A stretch of DNA of 64,000 bases from JBBQZP01 sp038207585 (GTDB taxonomy: Bacteria; Pseudomonadota; Alphaproteobacteria; Rhodobacterales; Rhodobacteraceae). The notes under the pieces were generated by a model, which saw only the letters and a list, made by a program, of their open reading frames with translations, did no database searches and was not told where the DNA came from. A program made the translations under genes and the position numbers. The stretch is from positions 1-64,000 of the forward strand of contig JBBQZP010000005.1 of assembly GCA_038207585.1 (NCBI GenBank). The letters are read 5' to 3'. How positions within the stretch are numbered: the stretch's first letter is position 1; each line of letters starts with the position of its first letter. Below, one piece after another: positions 60,411 to 64,000 of this stretch.

Positions 60411-60869
60411 TTGAAGCTGACAGGTTACACCAATTTCGCGCTGCGCACGCTGCAGCTTGCCGCCCTGCACGAACCGGCTTTGACGCGGATTGATGATGTG
60501 GTGCAGGTGCATAAACTGGCGCGGCCCCATATCACCAAAATAGTGCATATGCTGGGCAAGGCGGGGTATCTTGAAACCCAGCGTGGGCGCGGCGGCGGGT
60601 TCCGGCTGGGGCGTCCGGCGGCGCAGATCGTGGTGGGCGATGTGGTGCGGCTGACTGAAGGCACACTGGAAGTGGTGGAATGTTTCAACCCCACCACCAA
60701 CTCCTGCCCGCTGATCGGCATCTGCAAACTGTCACGCGCGCTGCACCAGGCAACGGCGGCATTCATGGCCGTGCTGGATGATCTGACACTGGCGGATATT
60801 GCATCGAACCGGGGTGAATTGCTGGATCGCATCCTGCCGCTTTCAAACCCGGCAGAGGCCGCAGAATGA
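60411..60869 (+). CDS. Rrf2-family regulator, NsrR-like
   Basis: A 152-residue winged-helix repressor. A TTG start at 60411 with GGAGAG upstream gives the family start MKLTGYTNFALRTLQ; the longer open frame to 60294 is upstream sequence. Three cysteines at 91, 99 and 105 (CFNPTTNSC, CPLIGIC) match the NsrR cluster pattern for an NO-sensing iron-sulfur cluster. Residue 8 is Asn, where NsrR proteins with a defined fourth ligand usually have Asp. It overlaps the Crp/Fnr gene by 4 bp. Confidence 0.83.
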   Translation: MKLTGYTNFALRTLQLAALHEPALTRIDDVVQVHKLARPHITKIVHMLGKAGYLETQRGRGGGFRLGRPAAQIVVGDVVRLTEGTLEVVECFNPTTNSCPLIGICKLSRALHQATAAFMAVLDDLTLADIASNRGELLDRILPLSNPAEAAE

Positions 60870-61531
60870 CAGCCGTATGGATCGACCGTTTCGCCGGATT
60901 GTCGCGCCTCAGCGATGCGGTGCGCCAAACTCTGCTGACGAAATCAAAGGTGATCGAGGTTCCCAAAGGCACCGTGATCTTTGCCCCCGGCAAACCCGCG
61001 CATGATCTTTTGTTGCTGCTGGATGGATCGGTGCGGGTGCATCAAACCTCGGATGCGGGGCGCGAGATTGTGCTTTACCGTGTCACGGCGGGTGAAAGCT
61101 GCGTGATGACCACCGCCTGCATGCTGGCGCATGAGGAGTATTCGGCCGAAGGCATCGCAGAAAACGATGTGCGCGCCGTGGCCATTCCGCGCGCAGTGTT
61201 TGACGATCTGATCGCGCAGTCGGTGGAATTCCGCACCTTCATCCTGACCGCCTATTCGCACCGGATCACCGATCTGTTCCATGTGATCGAGGAAATCGCT
61301 TTTCAGCGGCTGGATATCCGGCTGGCGCAAAAGCTGTCTGACATGGCGGGCGGCGCGGTCGTGAAGGCCACGCATCACGATCTGGCGGTCGAGCTTGGCA
61401 CCGCGCGCGAGGTTGTCTCGCGCCAGTTGCAGGAATTTCAGCGCCGGAACTGGATCGCCCAATCCCGTGGTGCGATCCAGATATTGCAACCCGAAGCGCT
61501 GCTGAAACTGGCGCGGGATCAGGCCGCATGA
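60866..61531 (+). CDS. Crp/Fnr-family regulator with internal cysteine pair
   Basis: A 221-residue activator with a cyclic-nucleotide-type beta roll (PKGTVIFAPGKPAHDLLLLL, LLDGSVRVHQTSDAGREIV) and a C-terminal helix-turn-helix (THHDLAVELGTAREVVSRQL). The E-V-V-S-R recognition pattern matches FNR more than CRP. It lacks the N-terminal cysteines of FNR but has Cys79 and Cys85 in GESCVMTTACMLAHEEY, which could sense oxidants or sulfane sulfur. It overlaps the Rrf2 gene by 4 bp and precedes the sulfur genes. Confidence 0.85.
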   Translation: MTAVWIDRFAGLSRLSDAVRQTLLTKSKVIEVPKGTVIFAPGKPAHDLLLLLDGSVRVHQTSDAGREIVLYRVTAGESCVMTTACMLAHEEYSAEGIAENDVRAVAIPRAVFDDLIAQSVEFRTFILTAYSHRITDLFHVIEEIAFQRLDIRLAQKLSDMAGGAVVKATHHDLAVELGTAREVVSRQLQEFQRRNWIAQSRGAIQILQPEALLKLARDQAA

Positions 61532-61547
61532 CGATTTTTGCGGGTTT

Positions 61548-61562
61548 GGTGACAACATCACC
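61548..61562 (+). promoter_or_regulatory. Candidate operator for the sulfur operon
   Basis: Perfect inverted repeat GGTGA-CAACA-TCACC just after the Crp/Fnr stop, 59 bases ahead of the DUF2892 gene. It would suit autoregulation by a Crp/Fnr dimer, but the spacing differs from classical CRP or FNR sites. Confidence 0.35.
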
Positions 61563-61620
61563 GACGCTACCCGACACAGGGCGTAAGATTGCATCACATT
61601 CCAAAAAAAGGAGAACCGAA

Positions 61621-61833
61621 ATGACACCGAATGTTGGAAGTTTTGACCGTGTTTTGCGCTTTGCCCTTGGGATCGTGCTGATCGCACTGCCCTTCGTCGC
61701 GCCCGTTGCCATGCTGCATGGCAACCTTGCCACTGCGATTCTGGTTATTGTTGGTGCCGTCATGGTGCTGACCGCCGCCTTCCGGTTTTGCCCGCTTTAC
61801 ACTGTTCTGGGCATCCGGACCTGCCGGGTCTGA
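61621..61833 (+). CDS. DUF2892 small membrane protein (YgaP-like)
   Basis: A 70-residue protein with two hydrophobic segments (FALGIVLIALPFVAPVAM, ATAILVIVGAVMVLTAAF) and the family end RFCPLYTVLGIRTCRV with two Cys. DUF2892 proteins occur alone or fused to rhodaneses (YgaP) and accompany sulfur genes. The ATG at 61621 has AAAGGAG just upstream. It is the first structural gene of the sulfur operon. Confidence 0.87.
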   Translation: MTPNVGSFDRVLRFALGIVLIALPFVAPVAMLHGNLATAILVIVGAVMVLTAAFRFCPLYTVLGIRTCRV

Positions 61834-61903
61834 CCACATTCCGAACGGCCGCGCGTGCCCCGATTGGCCACGCGGCCCCACCATGCCGAAAAGGGGAGCG
61901 ACC

Positions 61904-62788
61904 ATGACAAACTATCCGATTGACCTGACTGTCAAACCGCAGGTCGAGGCATTCTTCGACGCCGATACCAACACCATCAGCTATGTGGTGAAAGACCCTG
62001 CCTCGGACACCTGCGCGATCATCGACAGCGTGATGGATATCGACTATGCCGCCGGGCGCATCACCCATGACCATGCCGACAAGATGATCGCCCATGTCCG
62101 CGCCCATAACCTGCGGCTGGAATGGATCATCGAAACCCATGTCCACGCAGACCACCTGTCAGCCGCGCCGTATATCCAGAACGCTCTGGGCGGCAAGATC
62201 GGCATCGGCGACAAGATCATGGTCGTGCAGGAAGTGTTCGGCAAGGTCTTCAACGAAGGCACCGAGTTTCAGCGTGATGGCAGCCAGTTCGACGCGCTGT
62301 TCAAGGATGGCGACACCTACATGATCGGCCAGATGCAGGCCGTGGCCATGGCGACCCCCGGCCACACGCCCGCCTGCATGGTCCATGTCATGGGCAACGC
62401 GGCCTTCGTCGGCGACACTCTGTTCATGCCCGACGGCGGATCGGCCCGCGCCGATTTTCCGGGCGGCGATGCCGTGCAGCTTTATGATAGCATCCAGAAA
62501 GTGCTGGCCCTGCCCGACGCGATGCGCCTGTTCATGTGCCACGATTACGGCCCGAACGGCCGCGATATTCAGTGGGAAACTACCGTTGCCGATGAAAAGG
62601 CCCACAATATCCATGTGGGCGGCGGCAAGACCAAAGCCGATTTCGTCAAGTTCCGCACCGAACGCGATGCGACACTGGCGATGCCCCGGCTGATCATTCC
62701 GTCGCTGCAGATCAACATGCGCGCGGGCGAAGTGCCAAAGGACAAGGACGGGAACGCGATGCTGAAGGTTCCGGTCAACCGGCTTTAA
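61904..62788 (+). CDS. ETHE1-like metallo-beta-lactamase-fold persulfide dioxygenase
   Basis: A 294-residue MBL-fold enzyme that, in this family, oxidises glutathione persulfide to sulfite. The metal motif is THVHADH at residues 78-84 (His79, His81, Asp83, His84); further ligands are in ATPGHTPACMVHV and VGDTLFMPDGGSARADF. The ATG at 61904 follows AAGGGGAGC; an upstream ATG at 61883 lacks a site. The gene lies 70 bp after DUF2892 and 25 bp before the sulfurtransferase/flavoprotein gene, which also handles sulfane sulfur. Confidence 0.88.
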   Translation: MTNYPIDLTVKPQVEAFFDADTNTISYVVKDPASDTCAIIDSVMDIDYAAGRITHDHADKMIAHVRAHNLRLEWIIETHVHADHLSAAPYIQNALGGKIGIGDKIMVVQEVFGKVFNEGTEFQRDGSQFDALFKDGDTYMIGQMQAVAMATPGHTPACMVHVMGNAAFVGDTLFMPDGGSARADFPGGDAVQLYDSIQKVLALPDAMRLFMCHDYGPNGRDIQWETTVADEKAHNIHVGGGKTKADFVKFRTERDATLAMPRLIIPSLQINMRAGEVPKDKDGNAMLKVPVNRL

Positions 62789-62813
62789 GCGACCCCGCAG
62801 GGAGGCGGATTTC

Positions 62814-64000
62814 ATGGATATCAAAAAAATCAACAGCGCAATCTCGGTTTCGCCGCAAATCACTGCGGCGGATATGGCCGATATCAGGGCACTTGGCTTT
62901 CGCGCGCTGATTTGCAACCGCCCCGATGGCGAAGGTGCCGATCAACCGACCTTTGCCGAGATTGAAATGGCCGCGAAAAAGGCGGGTCTTGAAGCGCGCT
63001 ATATTCCGATTGCGGGCGGGATGGTCAGCGATGCCGACGCGGCGGCATTTGGCACGGCGCTGGACGAACTGCCCGGCCCGGTTCTGGGCTATTGCCGCAC
63101 CGGCACGCGGTCGGCCACGCTCTGGTCGCTCAGTCAGGCGAAAACGCTGCCCACTGCCACCATCCTTTCCGCCACCAAAGCGGCAGGTTATGACATGAGC
63201 GGCGTCGTGCGCCGCATCGTGAATGGCGGGTCGACCCCCACCAACTCTGCCGACGCCACCTATGACGTGGTGATTGTCGGCGCGGGGGCGGCGGGCATCG
63301 CCGTTGCCGCCAGCCTGTTGTCGCGCAAACCGGGGCTGGAGGTGGCGATCATCGACCCCGCTGATATCCACTATTACCAGCCCGGCTGGACAATGGTTGG
63401 CGCTGGTATTTTCGAGGCACAATCGACCGCAAAAACCATGGGCTCGTTGATCCCGCGCGGGGTGCATTGGATCAAGGCCGCCGTCGCCGCGTTTGAACCC
63501 AAGGAGAATGCGGTCATTCTGGATGGCTGCCGCGTGGTGGGCTACAAACGGCTGATCGTCTGCCCGGGGCTGAAGCTGGATTGGGCCAGGGTTGAGGGGC
63601 TGGTCGATACGCTGGGCCGCAATGGCGTGACCTCCAACTACCGCTACGATCTGGCGCCTTATACTTGGGAGCTGGTGCAGGGCCTGAAGAAAGGCCGCGC
63701 CATCTTTACCCAACCGCCGATGCCGATCAAATGCGCAGGCGCGCCGCAAAAGGCGATGTATCTGTCGGGCGATACATGGTTTCGAAATGGCGCACTGAAC
63801 AACATCGACATCCAGTTCAACAACGCAGGCGGCGTCTTGTTCGGGGTCAAGGCCTATGTCCCGGCGCTTGAGGAATACGTCAGGAAATACAACGCCCATC
63901 TGAATTTCTTCCACAATCTTGTCGCCGTCGATGGTCCTGCCAAAAAGGCGTGGTTCGATGTGGCCAAACCCGACACCCCGGTGCAACGGATCGAGATGGA
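62814..64000 (+). CDS. Sulfurtransferase (TIGR01244/DUF442) fused to SQR-like flavoprotein (cut by window end)
   Basis: At least 395 residues of a two-domain protein, no stop before the window end. Residues about 1-110 form a DUF442/TIGR01244 phosphatase-like sulfurtransferase domain with the active-site loop GYCRTGTRSATLWS (CRxGxR). From about residue 140 a FAD-binding oxidoreductase begins (YDVVIVGAGAAGIAVAASL), with YYQPGWTMVGAG and KCAGAPQKAMYLS typical of sulfide:quinone oxidoreductase-like proteins. The fusion links sulfide oxidation to sulfane-sulfur transfer. GGAGG at 62801-62805 precedes the ATG. Confidence 0.85.
   Translation, partial: MDIKKINSAISVSPQITAADMADIRALGFRALICNRPDGEGADQPTFAEIEMAAKKAGLEARYIPIAGGMVSDADAAAFGTALDELPGPVLGYCRTGTRSATLWSLSQAKTLPTATILSATKAAGYDMSGVVRRIVNGGSTPTNSADATYDVVIVGAGAAGIAVAASLLSRKPGLEVAIIDPADIHYYQPGWTMVGAGIFEAQSTAKTMGSLIPRGVHWIKAAVAAFEPKENAVILDGCRVVGYKRLIVCPGLKLDWARVEGLVDTLGRNGVTSNYRYDLAPYTWELVQGLKKGRAIFTQPPMPIKCAGAPQKAMYLSGDTWFRNGALNNIDIQFNNAGGVLFGVKAYVPALEEYVRKYNAHLNFFHNLVAVDGPAKKAWFDVAKPDTPVQRIEM

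Overview
The window is a high-GC, gene-dense alphaproteobacterial chromosome segment, most likely from the Rhodobacteraceae (Roseobacter/Rhodobacter group). Pointers are the FlaF/FlbT flagellin regulators, a DUF1217 gene beside them, ubiE-ubiB next to mutM, CtrA-like motifs in front of flagellar units, and the sulfur-metabolism gene set at the right edge. No tRNA, rRNA, insertion sequence, prophage or CRISPR array was seen.

Layout. (1) 1-7.2 kb: the replication block dnaA-dnaN-recF-gyrB on the minus strand, with a LysE-type exporter gene inserted between recF and gyrB, preceded by rpsT and an enoyl-CoA hydratase gene. The 484-bp rpsT-dnaA gap holds two intrinsic terminators, the second with no visible gene in front of it. 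(2) 7.2-10.5 kb: mutM diverging from ubiE-ubiB (DNA repair, ubiquinone synthesis). (3) 10.5-16.6 kb: a complete five-gene peptide/nickel-class ABC importer operon, then a convergent APH-type phosphotransferase. (4) 16.7-47.9 kb: about 31 kb of flagellar genes in alternating blocks: hook cap and hook length (flgD, fliK), rod binding and flagellin (flgJ-type, flgN-like, fliC, flaF, flbT), DUF1217, fliI, rod and ring genes (flgBC-fliEQ-flgFGAH), the export gate (flhA, flhB, fliR, fliP, fliQ), motor (motA, motB, fliL, fliN, fliF), hook filament (flgE, flgK, flgL, flgI) and several unnamed partners. fliG and fliM are not in the cluster. (5) 48-56 kb: a type I secretion operon (Bap-type adhesin, outer-membrane factor, ABC exporter, membrane-fusion protein). 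(6) 56.3-57.6 kb: a glycerate 2-kinase gene. (7) 57.6-60.2 kb: a bd-type (CioAB-like) oxidase with a 36-residue DUF2474 protein. (8) 60.4-64 kb: an NsrR-like Rrf2 regulator, a Crp/Fnr regulator, a DUF2892 membrane protein, an ETHE1-like persulfide dioxygenase and a sulfurtransferase/flavoprotein fusion cut by the window end.

How it works together: the flagellar block and the adhesin/T1SS block sit side by side, which suggests a motile-to-sessile gene neighbourhood. The oxidase and sulfide/persulfide genes at the right form a respiratory and sulfur-detoxification neighbourhood with redox-type regulators. The least understood parts are a 733-residue secreted protein with an AMIN-like start, translationally coupled to motA; a MotE-like protein with a coupled 137-residue membrane protein; a second FliL-like protein; a DUF1217 protein with a flagellin-like C-terminus; and an orphan terminator upstream of dnaA.
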